A stretch of 64,000 nucleotides of DNA from Nocardia sp. alder85J. GTDB taxonomy: Bacteria; Actinomycetota; Actinomycetes; Mycobacteriales; Mycobacteriaceae. Below the pieces are notes generated by a model, which saw nothing but the letters and a program-made list of their open reading frames with translations, was not told the DNA's origin and searched no databases. Positions 41,965 to 49,482 of this stretch are shown one piece after another (positions within the stretch are counted from its first letter, which is position 1; every line of letters begins with the position of its first letter). The stretch covers positions 124,001 through 188,000 of the forward strand of contig NZ_JAIUCZ020000007.1 of NCBI RefSeq assembly GCF_020176955.2. The letters are read 5' to 3'. A program made the translations under genes and the position numbers.

Positions 41965-43300
41965 CCCCGCCCGCACCGATTTCGAAACCCTGACCAAGGA
42001 CGCCGCGCGCGCCTGCGACCTCGATCGCAAGCACGTGTTCCACTCCTGGCTGGCCCAGGACAACCGCAGCCAGATGGTGGTCACCAAGGCCGAGGGTTCC
42101 TACATCTGGGACGAGAACGACGCCAAGCTGCTGGACTTCACCTCGCAGCTGGTGTTCACCAATCTCGGTCACCAGCATCCGCGGATCGTGCGGGCGATCC
42201 AGGAACAGGCCGGCGTGCTGGCGACGGTGGCGCCCGGTTACGTGAACGGCACCCGGTCCGAGGCCGCGCGGCTGATCGCCTCGCACACCCCCGAGGGTCT
42301 GGACCGGATCTTCTTCACCAACGGCGGCGCCGACGCCAACGAGCACGCGATCCGGATGGCCCGGCTGCACACCGGCCGGCCGAAGGTGCTCTCGCGCTAC
42401 CGCTCGTACCACGGCGGCACCCAGTTGACGGTGAACGTGACCGGCGACTGGCGGCGCTGGGCCAACGACCAGGCGTCCCAGGGTGTGGTGCACTTCTTCG
42501 GCCCGTACAGCTATCGCAGCGCCTTCGCCGCGACCACCGAGGCGGAGGAGAGCCGGCGGGCGCTCGAACATCTGGAACGGGTGATCGAGCTGGAGGGCCC
42601 GCACACCATCGCGGCGATCATCCTGGAGTCGGTGCCCGGGACAGCGGGCATCATGGTGCCCCCGCCGGGCTATCTGCGGGGTGTGCGGGAGCTGTGCGAT
42701 CGGTACGGCATCGTCTACATCGCCGACGAGGTGATGGCCGGCTTCGGCCGCACCGGCAAGTGGTTCGCCGTGGAGCACGGCCCGATCGTCCCGGACCTGC
42801 TCACCTTCGCCAAGGGCGTCAACTCCGGTTACGTGCCGCTGGGCGGGGTCGCGATCAGCGATCCGATCCACCGCACCTTCGCCACCACGGTGTATCCCGG
42901 CGGCCTGACCTACTCCGGTCATCCGCTGGGATGTGCGGCGGCGGTCGCCGCGATCGGCGCGATGGAGGACGACCGGGTCGTCGAACACGCCGAGGCCCTG
43001 GGCAAGGAGGTCTTCGGACCGGGCCTGGCCCGGCTCGCGGAGCGGCACCCGTGGATCGGCGAGGTCCGCGGCGTGGGCGCCTTCTGGGCGGTGGAACTGG
43101 TCGCCGACCCGGCCACCCGCGAACCCCTGGACGCCGCCACCATCGCCCGGATCACCGCGGCCTGCCGCTCCGGCGGCCTGCTCCCGATGATCAACGCCAA
43201 CCGCATCCACCTGGTACCCCCGCTGACCGTGACGGCCGCCGAGGTCACCACGGCCCTGGAGATCCTGGACCGGGCACTGAGCGCGGTCTCCGGTTCCTGA
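41957..43300 (+). CDS. Class III PLP aminotransferase (omega-amino acid type)
   Basis: The 447-residue protein has 'LVFTNLGHQHPRIVRAIQEQA', 'FFTNGGADANEHAIRMARLHTGRPKVLSRYRSYHGGT', the PLP Asp in 'GIVYIADEVMAGFGRTGKWF', and the Schiff-base Lys286 in 'LTFAKGVNSGYVPLGG'. It resembles beta-alanine/taurine-pyruvate type transaminases. Together with the overlapping mmsA gene it would turn an omega-amino acid such as beta-alanine into a semialdehyde and then an acyl-CoA. Donor specificity cannot be fixed by reading. An 11-bp terminator hairpin lies right after the stop. Confidence 0.9.
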   Translation: MTDPARTDFETLTKDAARACDLDRKHVFHSWLAQDNRSQMVVTKAEGSYIWDENDAKLLDFTSQLVFTNLGHQHPRIVRAIQEQAGVLATVAPGYVNGTRSEAARLIASHTPEGLDRIFFTNGGADANEHAIRMARLHTGRPKVLSRYRSYHGGTQLTVNVTGDWRRWANDQASQGVVHFFGPYSYRSAFAATTEAEESRRALEHLERVIELEGPHTIAAIILESVPGTAGIMVPPPGYLRGVRELCDRYGIVYIADEVMAGFGRTGKWFAVEHGPIVPDLLTFAKGVNSGYVPLGGVAISDPIHRTFATTVYPGGLTYSGHPLGCAAAVAAIGAMEDDRVVEHAEALGKEVFGPGLARLAERHPWIGEVRGVGAFWAVELVADPATREPLDAATIARITAACRSGGLLPMINANRIHLVPPLTVTAAEVTTALEILDRALSAVSGS

Positions 43301-43304
43301 CGTC

Positions 43305-43338
43305 GAACCGCCTCGCAGCCCACGCCGCGAGGCGGTTC
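43305..43338. terminator. Terminator hairpin after aminotransferase
   Basis: GAACCGCCTCG (43305-43315) and CGAGGCGGTTC (43328-43338) form a perfect 11-bp stem with a 12-base loop, 5 bases after the aminotransferase stop; it also overlaps the end of the converging Uma2 remnant. Confidence 0.78.
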
Positions 43339-43537
43339 AGCGGTAGGCCGGGAACCGGGAGGTATCCAAAGGTGTACCGGGACAACACAACAGGTCGATG
43401 CGGTCGCCGAATGCGAAGTCGGCCTTCAATCGCCAGTCGCGCGCGGCGAGCAGTGGCTCGCGCAACCGGAGACACACCCCGTCGCGTGGGTCGATCAACA
43501 GATACTCCGGGACGGCCGCCAGCGCCACCGACACCAT
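43337..43537 (-). pseudogene. Uma2-family endonuclease remnant (C-terminal fragment)
   Basis: Only about 66 residues remain: 'AAVPEYLLIDPRDGVCLRL' resembles the P-E-Y-W-L-V-D core strand of Uma2 (DUF820) proteins, followed by 'FAFGDRIDLLCCPGTPLDTSRFPAYR', which looks like their usual C-terminal end. The N-terminal two thirds, which would carry other active-site residues, are absent; a GntR stop codon lies at 43601 just upstream. The fragment is probably the end of a deleted gene. The family call rests on a short match. Confidence 0.5.
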
Positions 43538-43600
43538 CGACGGTATCGCCCCGGCGGCGGAGGTGACGGGTACCGACCAGGGTATCGGGCCGAACGGAAT

Positions 43601-44332
43601 TCACGGGTGCGGGGGCGCGCCGGGGGCGCCGAGTTCGACCACCACGCGTAGGCAGTCGGTGCGGTGCCAGGTCTCGCTGTACAGCAGGGGGCGGGTGGTG
43701 TCGGCGTCGCGGCTGAGACTTTCGATGTGCCACAACGGGATTCCGTGGTCGGTGCCGAGTCCGACCGGCACCTCGGGTGGCGGGACGTCCAGGCCGACGC
43801 GGCACCAGGAGCGGACCGGTTGGACCCGGCCCAGTTGACGCAGCACCAGTTCCAGTGATTCCGTCGCGCGCAGGGCCGGGCCGAGGTCGGCGGTGACCTC
43901 CACCGGGATCCACTCCTGGGACCAGCCGGAGGGGACGTCGTCGATGAAGCCGACCCGGATCACGTGGTGGATCGGGGCGCCGGGCGGGAGCTCCAGCAGC
44001 GGGGCCAGGTCCGCCGGTAGCGGCATCCGCTCGGTCACCCGGACCTGCACCCGGGGTGTCGCGCCCGCCGCGCGGACGGTGGCGGTGAACGACGGCTGCC
44101 GGTCCTGGGCGATGACGTAGTCGATGCGGCGGTTGACGAAGGTGCCCGCGCCCTGCACCCGCCGCACGACCAAGCGGCGTTCCAGTTCCTGCAAGGCCGA
44201 TCGGGATGCCGCGCGGCCGACCCCGAACCGGACCGAGATGTCGTGCTCGCTGGCGACCCGGGTGCCGGGCCGGCAGTCGGCCAGCTCGGCGGCGAGCTGA
44301 TCGGCGATCTCCAGATAGCGCGGGGATTTCAC
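43601..44332 (-). CDS. GntR-family regulator, HutC/UTRA type
   Basis: The 243-residue protein has a winged helix at about residues 1-68 ('SPRYLEIADQLAAELADCRPGTRVASEHDISVRFGVGRAASRSALQELERRLVVRRVQGAGTFV') and a UTRA effector domain ('SFTATVRAAGATPRVQV', 'IHHVIRVGFIDDVPSGWSQEWIP', 'LYSETWHRTDCLRVVVEL'). The GTG at 44332 gives the normal length and leaves the perfect palindrome at 44390-44405 in the intergenic region; more upstream GTGs would place it inside the gene. It is divergent from the HGGNW hydrolase gene, which it probably controls together with itself. Confidence 0.85.
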   Translation of the reverse strand: MKSPRYLEIADQLAAELADCRPGTRVASEHDISVRFGVGRAASRSALQELERRLVVRRVQGAGTFVNRRIDYVIAQDRQPSFTATVRAAGATPRVQVRVTERMPLPADLAPLLELPPGAPIHHVIRVGFIDDVPSGWSQEWIPVEVTADLGPALRATESLELVLRQLGRVQPVRSWCRVGLDVPPPEVPVGLGTDHGIPLWHIESLSRDADTTRPLLYSETWHRTDCLRVVVELGAPGAPPHP

Positions 44333-44389
44333 ATCGGATACCGTGCCGCCCGGTCGCGTCGGGACCACTGCGCGGCGGCGAATCCGGTT

Positions 44390-44405
44390 GTTCACCGAGG
44401 TGAAC
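44390..44405. promoter_or_regulatory. GntR-type operator palindrome
   Basis: GTTCACCGAGGTGAAC has perfect 7-bp arms around a 2-base centre. It lies in the 136-bp divergent region between the GntR gene and the hydrolase gene at 44469, so one bound dimer could repress both. Confidence 0.62.
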
Positions 44406-44468
44406 ACTCGAGGCGGACATCGCTGCCCGATCGGACTCCGCGGCCGGCCGGCCGTAAGGTCGCGTTCC

Positions 44469-45251
44469 ATGTCAGCTGCCACCTCGTCGCCCGGCACCAC
44501 CATCGCCTACGGCGCTCATCCGGATCAGGTCGCCGACCTGTACCTGCCGCCGGGCAGCGAGCCGGCGCCGCTGGTATTGCTGTTGCACGGCGGAAATTGG
44601 CAGGCCGGCTACGATCGCGCGATCACCGCCGACCTCGCCGGGGCGCTGGCTGCGACGGGACATGCGGTCGCCAACATCGAATATCGGCGCGTCGGTGACC
44701 AGGGCGGCTGGCCGTCCACGTTTCTCGACGTGGGCATCGCGCTCGACATCCTGCCGAACCTGATCGACGGCGTCGCACCGGGCCGCATCGACCGCGAGCG
44801 CATCGTCTACGCCGGGCACTCCGCGGGCGGCCAGCTGGCGCTGTGGGCGGCGATGCGCGACAAGGCGCCGCTCGGCTTCCCGTGGAAGACCTTCGCGCCG
44901 CCGCGGATCGCGGGCGTGGTGGCGCTGGCGCCGGTGGCCGACCTCGCCGCCGCCTACCACGAGCACCTGGGTGCGGGTGCGGTGGCGGAATTGCTCGGCG
45001 GCGGGCCGACCCAGGTCGCGCCCCGGTACGCCGCGGCGGACCCGATCACCCTCGGCCGTCCGGCCGTGCCCACGATCGTCGTGCACGGCGACCGCGACGA
45101 CCACGTCCCGATCCGCATCGCCCGCGACTACTGCGCGAAGACCGGGACGGAGCTGGTCGAACTGCCCGGCATCGGTCACTTCGAACCGGCCGATCCCGCT
45201 TCCGCCGCCTGGCCCGCGGTCGCCGATGCCGTGCGGCGCTGCGTGAACTGA
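44469..45251 (+). CDS. Alpha/beta hydrolase with HGGNW motif (arylformamidase-like)
   Basis: The 260-residue protein has 'LVLLLHGGNWQAGYD' (the H-G-G-x-W motif of kynurenine formamidases and related esterases), 'ANIEYRRVGDQGGWPSTFLDV', nucleophile elbow 'YAGHSAGGQLALWAA' (G-H-S-A-G), 'TIVVHGDRDDHVPI' for the Asp and 'GIGHFEP' for the His. It is cytoplasmic. Kynurenine formamidase would need kynureninase or similar neighbours, which are absent, so a general esterase or amidase of this branch is equally likely. It is controlled presumably by the divergent GntR protein. Confidence 0.85.
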   Translation: MSAATSSPGTTIAYGAHPDQVADLYLPPGSEPAPLVLLLHGGNWQAGYDRAITADLAGALAATGHAVANIEYRRVGDQGGWPSTFLDVGIALDILPNLIDGVAPGRIDRERIVYAGHSAGGQLALWAAMRDKAPLGFPWKTFAPPRIAGVVALAPVADLAAAYHEHLGAGAVAELLGGGPTQVAPRYAAADPITLGRPAVPTIVVHGDRDDHVPIRIARDYCAKTGTELVELPGIGHFEPADPASAAWPAVADAVRRCVN

Positions 45252-45360
45252 CGACACGGTCATTTCCGTCGACACGCGCATACCCGTCGACATTGTCATT
45301 CCCGGCCGACACGCGGGATCGCATCGCCGAAATACCTGTTCACTAGTGATTTGCTCTGAT

Positions 45361-45392
45361 CGCGTCACCGACTTTCCGCGTCACCGACTTTC
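45361..45392. repeat. Perfect 16-bp tandem duplication upstream of secreted-protein genes
   Basis: CGCGTCACCGACTTTC occurs twice head-to-tail (45361-45376 and 45377-45392), ending 33 bases before the ATG at 45425. It may be a regulator half-site pair or a simple slippage duplication in the promoter or leader. The upstream 100 bases also contain repeated GTCGACA-like words. Confidence 0.6.
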
Positions 45393-45424
45393 GAAGATCG
45401 ATCGAATCGCCGAAAGGAACGCCG

Positions 45425-45736
45425 ATGCCGACACTGTCGTCGCTGCCACGGGTCGCCGGGCGGATCGCCCTCACCAGCACCGTGGCCTTGTGCGCGCTGA
45501 CCGCCTGGGTGGCGCCCGCGGTCGCGGACTGCGACACCGCCTGTACCGATCCCGCCCCGGAGGCCGCGGCGCCCGCGGATCCGGACAACTCGCCGCTCGG
45601 GGGATTGTCGACGGCCGATATCCTGCGGGCCTTCAGCGACCCGACGCTCACCTACGGCGGACCGCTGTCGATGTCGCGGCCGCACCGCTGCCACAGCGAC
45701 GACGGGGGGCAGTCGTGCCGGTTCTACGGCCACTGA
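45425..45736 (+). CDS. Small secreted protein, function unknown
   Basis: The 103-residue precursor has a Sec signal ('RIALTSTVALCALTAWVAPAVA') cleaved before DCDTACTD, leaving about 68 residues with four Cys ('DCDTACTD', 'PHRCHSDDGGQSCRFYGH') likely forming two disulfides. The ribosome site AAAGGAA precedes the ATG. It is first of three tightly packed rightward genes for exported proteins; its end overlaps the next start by 22 bases. No family recognised. Confidence 0.65.
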   Translation: MPTLSSLPRVAGRIALTSTVALCALTAWVAPAVADCDTACTDPAPEAAAPADPDNSPLGGLSTADILRAFSDPTLTYGGPLSMSRPHRCHSDDGGQSCRFYGH

Positions 45737-46053
45737 CGGCGGCCGCGGCCGGGATCGCGGTGGTGGCCGCGATCGGCTCGCTCACCTGGTGGGCGGCGAC
45801 GGGGACCGCGGCCGCGCCCGCCGCGCCGGGCGCGCGGCACGCCCCGCCGGACACCGGGCGCAACGACAACCCGGACAACAACCAGGAGGACACTCCGGAC
45901 AATCCAGACAGTCCGGAGAGCAACGACAACGACATTCCGGGCGGGCAGGACTTTCCGCAGGGCGAGGAGTCGATCCCGGGCGGGCAGGACGAGCAGCCGC
46001 CGCTCGAGGACATCCCGCCGGGCAGCCAGGTACCACCGGACAGCAACTCGTAG
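45715..46053 (+). CDS. Small exported acidic Asp/Asn/Pro-rich protein
   Basis: The 112-residue product opens with a hydrophobic segment ('PLTAAAAGIAVVAAIGSLTWWAATG') that may be a signal peptide or membrane anchor. An acidic low-complexity tail follows ('RNDNPDNNQEDTPDNPDS', 'NDNDIPGGQDFPQGEESIPGGQD'), with the IPGGQD unit repeated. GTG at 45715 has a G-rich ribosome site (GACGGGGGGC). It overlaps the previous gene by 22 bases and precedes the transglycosylase-like gene, which carries a similar N-I-P-G motif. Function unknown. Confidence 0.55.
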   Translation: MPVLRPLTAAAAGIAVVAAIGSLTWWAATGTAAAPAAPGARHAPPDTGRNDNPDNNQEDTPDNPDSPESNDNDIPGGQDFPQGEESIPGGQDEQPPLEDIPPGSQVPPDSNS

Positions 46054-46087
46054 CGCTCATCACATGCGACCTTCGAGGAGGTTTCCC

Positions 46088-46756
46088 ATGAGCAAGCGTT
46101 CACGCCGGAGAGCCGGGCGATGTGCCGCCGGGGTCGGAGTCGCGACCGCCCTGGCGACCGGTGTCCTGGCACTGCATGCGGCGCCGGCGGCCGCGGTGGC
46201 CTGCACCGATCTGTGCCCGATCGTCGAGAACCAGCCCGATTCCCGCTCCGACAACGATCTGGGTGTGCCGGGCGGCGGCGGATTCCCGGGGTACACCCCC
46301 TACGACTCGGATCAGGACGACAACATTCCGGGCGCGAGTCCGGACCAGGGGGGCGTCGACGCGGCCGAGCGCGATCTGCCGACCGACAACGCGACCGCCC
46401 GGCAGGATCAGGTGCTCCGCTCGGATGCCGGGCTGACCGAGATGCTGACCGAACTGCTGCCCGGATACCGGATCGCGCCGCAGGCGATCGCGCGATTCAT
46501 CGTGCCGCCCAACCAGTTCGACTCGTTCGATCAGATCATCACGCACGAGAGCAGTTGGAACATGTTCGCGATCAACCCGTCCAGCGGCGCCTACGGACTG
46601 CCGCAGGCGCTGCCCGCGTACAAGATGTTCAGCGCGGGCCTCGACTGGCCGTTCAACCCGGTCACGCAGATCCGCTGGGCCTACGAATACATGAACCAGC
46701 GTTACGGCAGCCCGAACGCCGCGTGGGTGTTCTGGCAACGGCACCACTGGTATTGA
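46088..46756 (+). CDS. Secreted lytic-transglycosylase-like protein
   Basis: The 222-residue precursor has a signal peptide ('GVGVATALATGVLALHAAPAAA'), then a disordered acidic stretch with 'DQDDNIPGAS', and a C-terminal domain 'THESSWNMFAINPSSGAYGLPQALPAYKMF', 'WPFNPVTQIRWAYEYMNQRYGSPNAAWVFWQRHHWY'. This domain resembles SLT/aggregation-promoting-factor C-terminal domains; the Glu in H-E-S-S-W is the expected catalytic acid. It probably cleaves peptidoglycan outside the membrane. A strong GAGGAGG ribosome site precedes the ATG at 46088. It closes the three-gene exported set; a terminator follows 6 bases later. Confidence 0.82.
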   Translation: MSKRSRRRAGRCAAGVGVATALATGVLALHAAPAAAVACTDLCPIVENQPDSRSDNDLGVPGGGGFPGYTPYDSDQDDNIPGASPDQGGVDAAERDLPTDNATARQDQVLRSDAGLTEMLTELLPGYRIAPQAIARFIVPPNQFDSFDQIITHESSWNMFAINPSSGAYGLPQALPAYKMFSAGLDWPFNPVTQIRWAYEYMNQRYGSPNAAWVFWQRHHWY

Positions 46757-46761
46757 GTTCG

Positions 46762-46796
46762 CCGTGCCCCGTCCGGGTGCTTCGGGCGGGGCACGG
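46762..46796 (+). terminator. Terminator hairpin after transglycosylase-like gene
   Basis: CCGTGCCCCG (46762-46771) and CGGGGCACGG (46787-46796) form a perfect 10-bp stem around a 15-base loop, followed by TTCGTT. Confidence 0.75.
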
Positions 46797-47345
46797 TTCG
46801 TTCGGCGGCTGCGCGCGTATCGGACTGGTCTCGGTCCGCCGGATAATGTGTGACGGCCGGGGTTCATCCGCACGCGTCCCTCCGACCGGCCCACCTGTTT
46901 CTTTTCGAAATTTCTTGTTGCCGAATGACTTTCGCAATCCGTCCAGGCCGCGTTCGTGCGTCGCGACCGTAGGGCGTAAATACCGGGTGTGATCGCCGGT
47001 CGCGTGGGTATGCCGGATGGTGACCGGCGCCTCGGAATCGGCGGATCGGGTAGGTTGCGCAAAGGTCGCGATCCGCTCGCGATGTCGCGCTGCCGTGGCG
47101 GCGGCAGGTGGCCGCGCGGCGCGTTCCACGCCCCGGTGGCGGCTCGCGGATGGTCGGCGATACTGCCTTCCCGCTGCCACCACCACGCCTCGACGCCGCC
47201 ATGTAACCCAGCGGACGTTGTCGCGCCCCCAGAACAACTGGCACAATCGGCGTGGGTCTCGGGGTTCCCAGCAGCGTCGTGATCCGTCTGTTCGAACACC
47301 CTCGTGAGGTGACCCCGCAGCAGGGCTGACGAAAGGCGCAGCGTC
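46797..47345. other. Intergenic region upstream of DUF475 gene
   Basis: About 550 bases without a convincing gene. A TTTC/GAAA-rich patch lies near 46910-46925 and GGATAATGTG near 46842 resembles a -10 element. The last 150 bases could form several small hairpins as a 5' leader, but I do not recognise a known riboswitch (including the manganese yybP-ykoY type sometimes found before TerC-like genes). The promoter of the DUF475 gene must be here. Confidence 0.4.
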
Positions 47346-48497
47346 ATGTTTGTGCGAGTGTTCGCCCCATCGTTCCTCGTCGCCGGGCTGGCATTGGTGG
47401 TCGCCGCCGTGTACGGCGGACCGCAGGCCGTGGTGCTGACAGCTGTCCTCGGCGTACTCGAGATATCCCTCTCGTTCGACAATGCCGTCGTGAATGCCGC
47501 TGTGCTGGAACGGATGAGCCCATTCTGGCAACGCATGTTCCTCACCGTCGGCGTGCTGATCGCGGTGTTCGGCATGCGGCTGCTGTTCCCCTTGGCCGTG
47601 GTCGCGCTCGGCGCACACCTCGGACCGCTGCGCGCCCTGGAACTCGCGCTGAACCCACCGGCCGGCGGCGCGACCAAATTCCCGGACGGCCGGCTGAGCT
47701 ACGAGGCGCTGCTCAACGACGCCAATCCCAAGATCGCCACCTTCGGCGCGGTGTTCCTGCTGCTGTTGTTCCTGAACTTCATCTGCGCGGAACGGCCGGT
47801 GACCTGGCTGTCCTGGCTGGAGCGGCCGCTGGCCCGGGTGGGCCGGTTCCCCATGTTCCCGATCACCGTGACGCTGGTGCTGCTGGTGATCACCGCCGGA
47901 TTCATCGCGCCCGACGACAAGGCCGACGTGGTCATGGTGGCCGGGGCGCTGGGCATGGTCACGTACTTCGTCGTCGACGGCCTCGGCGCCCATTTCGAGA
48001 ACGAGCAATCCAACGATCGCGGGCCGTCACGGATGGCGATGGCCACCGGCCGGGCCGCCTTCTTCGGATTCCTGTATCTGGAAGTGCTCGACGCCTCGTT
48101 CTCCTTCGACGGTGTCATCGGCTCCTTCGCGATCACCGCCGATCCGATCATCATCGCGCTCGGCCTCGGCCTGATCGGCGCGATGTTCGTCCGCTCCATC
48201 ACGATCTACCTGGTCCGCAGGGGCACGCTGTCGGAATACGTGTACCTGGAGCACGGTGCCCACTGGGCCATCGGCGCCCTGGCACTGGTGCTGCTGTACT
48301 CCAGCGGGCACCATGTGGACGAGGTCACCACCGGCCTCATCGGTGTCGCGATCATCACAGCCGCCTTCGTCAGCAGCCTGGTGCACAACAAGCGCAGCAG
48401 GGTTCGCGCACAGGACGACGCACCCGCGGAGCACCATTTATTGGATGTTCAGGACAGCGCGGAAGACATCATCGCCCCGGAAGGCACCGTCGTCTGA
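47346..48497 (+). CDS. DUF475 (TerC-related) membrane protein
   Basis: The 383-residue polytopic protein has 'LGVLEISLSFDNAVVNAAVLERMSPFWQRMFL' with the S-F-D-N motif repeated in variant form later ('LEVLDASFSFDGVIGSFAITADPIIIALGLGLIGAMFVRSITIYLV'), the diagnostic twin acidic motifs of DUF475/TerC proteins. About nine hydrophobic helices and a His/Asp-rich charged C-terminal tail. TerC relatives export manganese or support tellurite resistance. A GAAAGG ribosome site precedes the ATG. It stands alone, so any metal role is inferred from family only. Confidence 0.88.
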   Translation: MFVRVFAPSFLVAGLALVVAAVYGGPQAVVLTAVLGVLEISLSFDNAVVNAAVLERMSPFWQRMFLTVGVLIAVFGMRLLFPLAVVALGAHLGPLRALELALNPPAGGATKFPDGRLSYEALLNDANPKIATFGAVFLLLLFLNFICAERPVTWLSWLERPLARVGRFPMFPITVTLVLLVITAGFIAPDDKADVVMVAGALGMVTYFVVDGLGAHFENEQSNDRGPSRMAMATGRAAFFGFLYLEVLDASFSFDGVIGSFAITADPIIIALGLGLIGAMFVRSITIYLVRRGTLSEYVYLEHGAHWAIGALALVLLYSSGHHVDEVTTGLIGVAIITAAFVSSLVHNKRSRVRAQDDAPAEHHLLDVQDSAEDIIAPEGTVV

Positions 48498-48893
48498 GCT
48501 TCCCGACCTGGGTCTCACGACGCCCGGCCACGCATCGCCGGACCGAGCACGGGTGGAACCTGTCCTGCCGGAACCTGTTTCGCCTGATCCGGCAATGCCG
48601 GGGACCGTCTCACCCGAGGCTGGATCAACCGAATCCACACCAGCCGCGTCGAGATCTGCCGGATCGGCATCAGGCGCGTCAGGATCAGCCGGACTCACAC
48701 CGGCCGGATCGGCACTGCCGACGCCAACGTCGTCAGAACCCGCGATACCGGAGCCCGGACTCCCCCAGCCCGCCGCGGCGGCGGATGCCGTGGTGCCGGA
48801 AGCCGCAGGACCGCAACCCGATTCGACCGGCCCCGGAGTACCCGTGCCCGCCGGGTCGCGAGAACAGGGGTGGCGGCCCGAACAGGGACTGAG
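48498..48893. other. Low-complexity region encoding Pro/Ser/Ala-rich frames
   Basis: This 396-base stretch lies between the DUF475 stop and the DinB-like stop. It carries repeated CCGGA/GGATC-type words. One rightward frame stays open from the DUF475 end to 48936 (Pro/Ser/Ala/Gly/Glu-rich, ending MMMPRRKAA), and a leftward frame 48438-48698 is Asp/Ala/Gly-rich. Third-position GC bias is absent in the rightward frame, so a real gene is doubtful; a decayed linker or tail is possible. Confidence 0.3.
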
Positions 48894-49406
48894 CTATTTG
48901 GCGCGCATGATGATGCCCCGGAGAAAGGCCGCTTGACCGGCGTGTTGTAAATCATCACCGATGACGCTGACCAGGCGGACCCCCAGTGTGACCGGCGGAT
49001 CCCAGCGCGTGTCGACGACCCGGTCCAGGTCGCTGTCGGTGAGTGTGGCCAGATAGCGCAACGTCTGCTCGTGCACGGCATCGAAATAGCCGGTGAGCAG
49101 CTTCACCGAGGTGCGAATGAGCGATACCTCCGCGGCGCCGTCGCCGTAGCCGGTGGCCCGGGGGTCGATCGGCAGGCCGAATCGCTCGAACCAGCCCTGC
49201 CCCGTCCACACCTGTTCGACCCCGGCCACCTCGGAGACATGGTCGTCCTGCACCCGAGTGAGATGCCAGACCAGCCACGCGATCGAGTTGGCTCCCGGGT
49301 CGACCCGGGAGGCCAGATCGGCCTCGTCGAGCTCACCGACGGCCTCGTACACCACCTCACGGATCCGCCCGAACGCATCGGTCAGCACCTCGGCCGTCGT
49401 CGCCAT
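48894..49406 (-). CDS. DinB/mycothiol-dependent enzyme-like protein
   Basis: The 170-residue four-helix-bundle protein has 'LTDAFGRIREVVYEAVGELDEADLASRV', 'NSIAWLVWHLTRVQDDHVSEVAG' (metal-ligand His), and 'VVDTRWDPPVTLGVRLVSVIGDDLQHAGQAAFLRGII' with the second His. This is the DUF664/DinB_2 pattern of actinobacteria, where some members use mycothiol or bacillithiol as cosubstrate. The ATG at 49406 has a GAGGCGAGAGGGTG site upstream. Reaction unknown; detoxification is plausible. Confidence 0.85.
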   Translation of the reverse strand: MATTAEVLTDAFGRIREVVYEAVGELDEADLASRVDPGANSIAWLVWHLTRVQDDHVSEVAGVEQVWTGQGWFERFGLPIDPRATGYGDGAAEVSLIRTSVKLLTGYFDAVHEQTLRYLATLTDSDLDRVVDTRWDPPVTLGVRLVSVIGDDLQHAGQAAFLRGIIMRAK

Positions 49407-49482
49407 GACCACACCCTCTCGCCTCGAATCACCGTCGCCGCCAACCGTACGCCGCAGCACCGACAATCCGGCGGCAGCGGAT

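Noticed and set aside
43245..44420. 391-residue leftward Arg-rich frame over the GntR gene
   Set aside because: The GntR frame has HTH and UTRA motifs; this one is an out-of-frame reading, although its 3' part overlaps the Uma2 remnant region.
46864..47244. Leftward 126-residue frame in the gap before the DUF475 gene
   Set aside because: Arg/Gly-rich, no codon bias, no ribosome site and no recognisable features.
47190..47345. Possible manganese riboswitch ahead of the TerC-related gene
   Set aside because: I could not find the conserved loop sequences of the yybP-ykoY class; only generic small hairpins are present.
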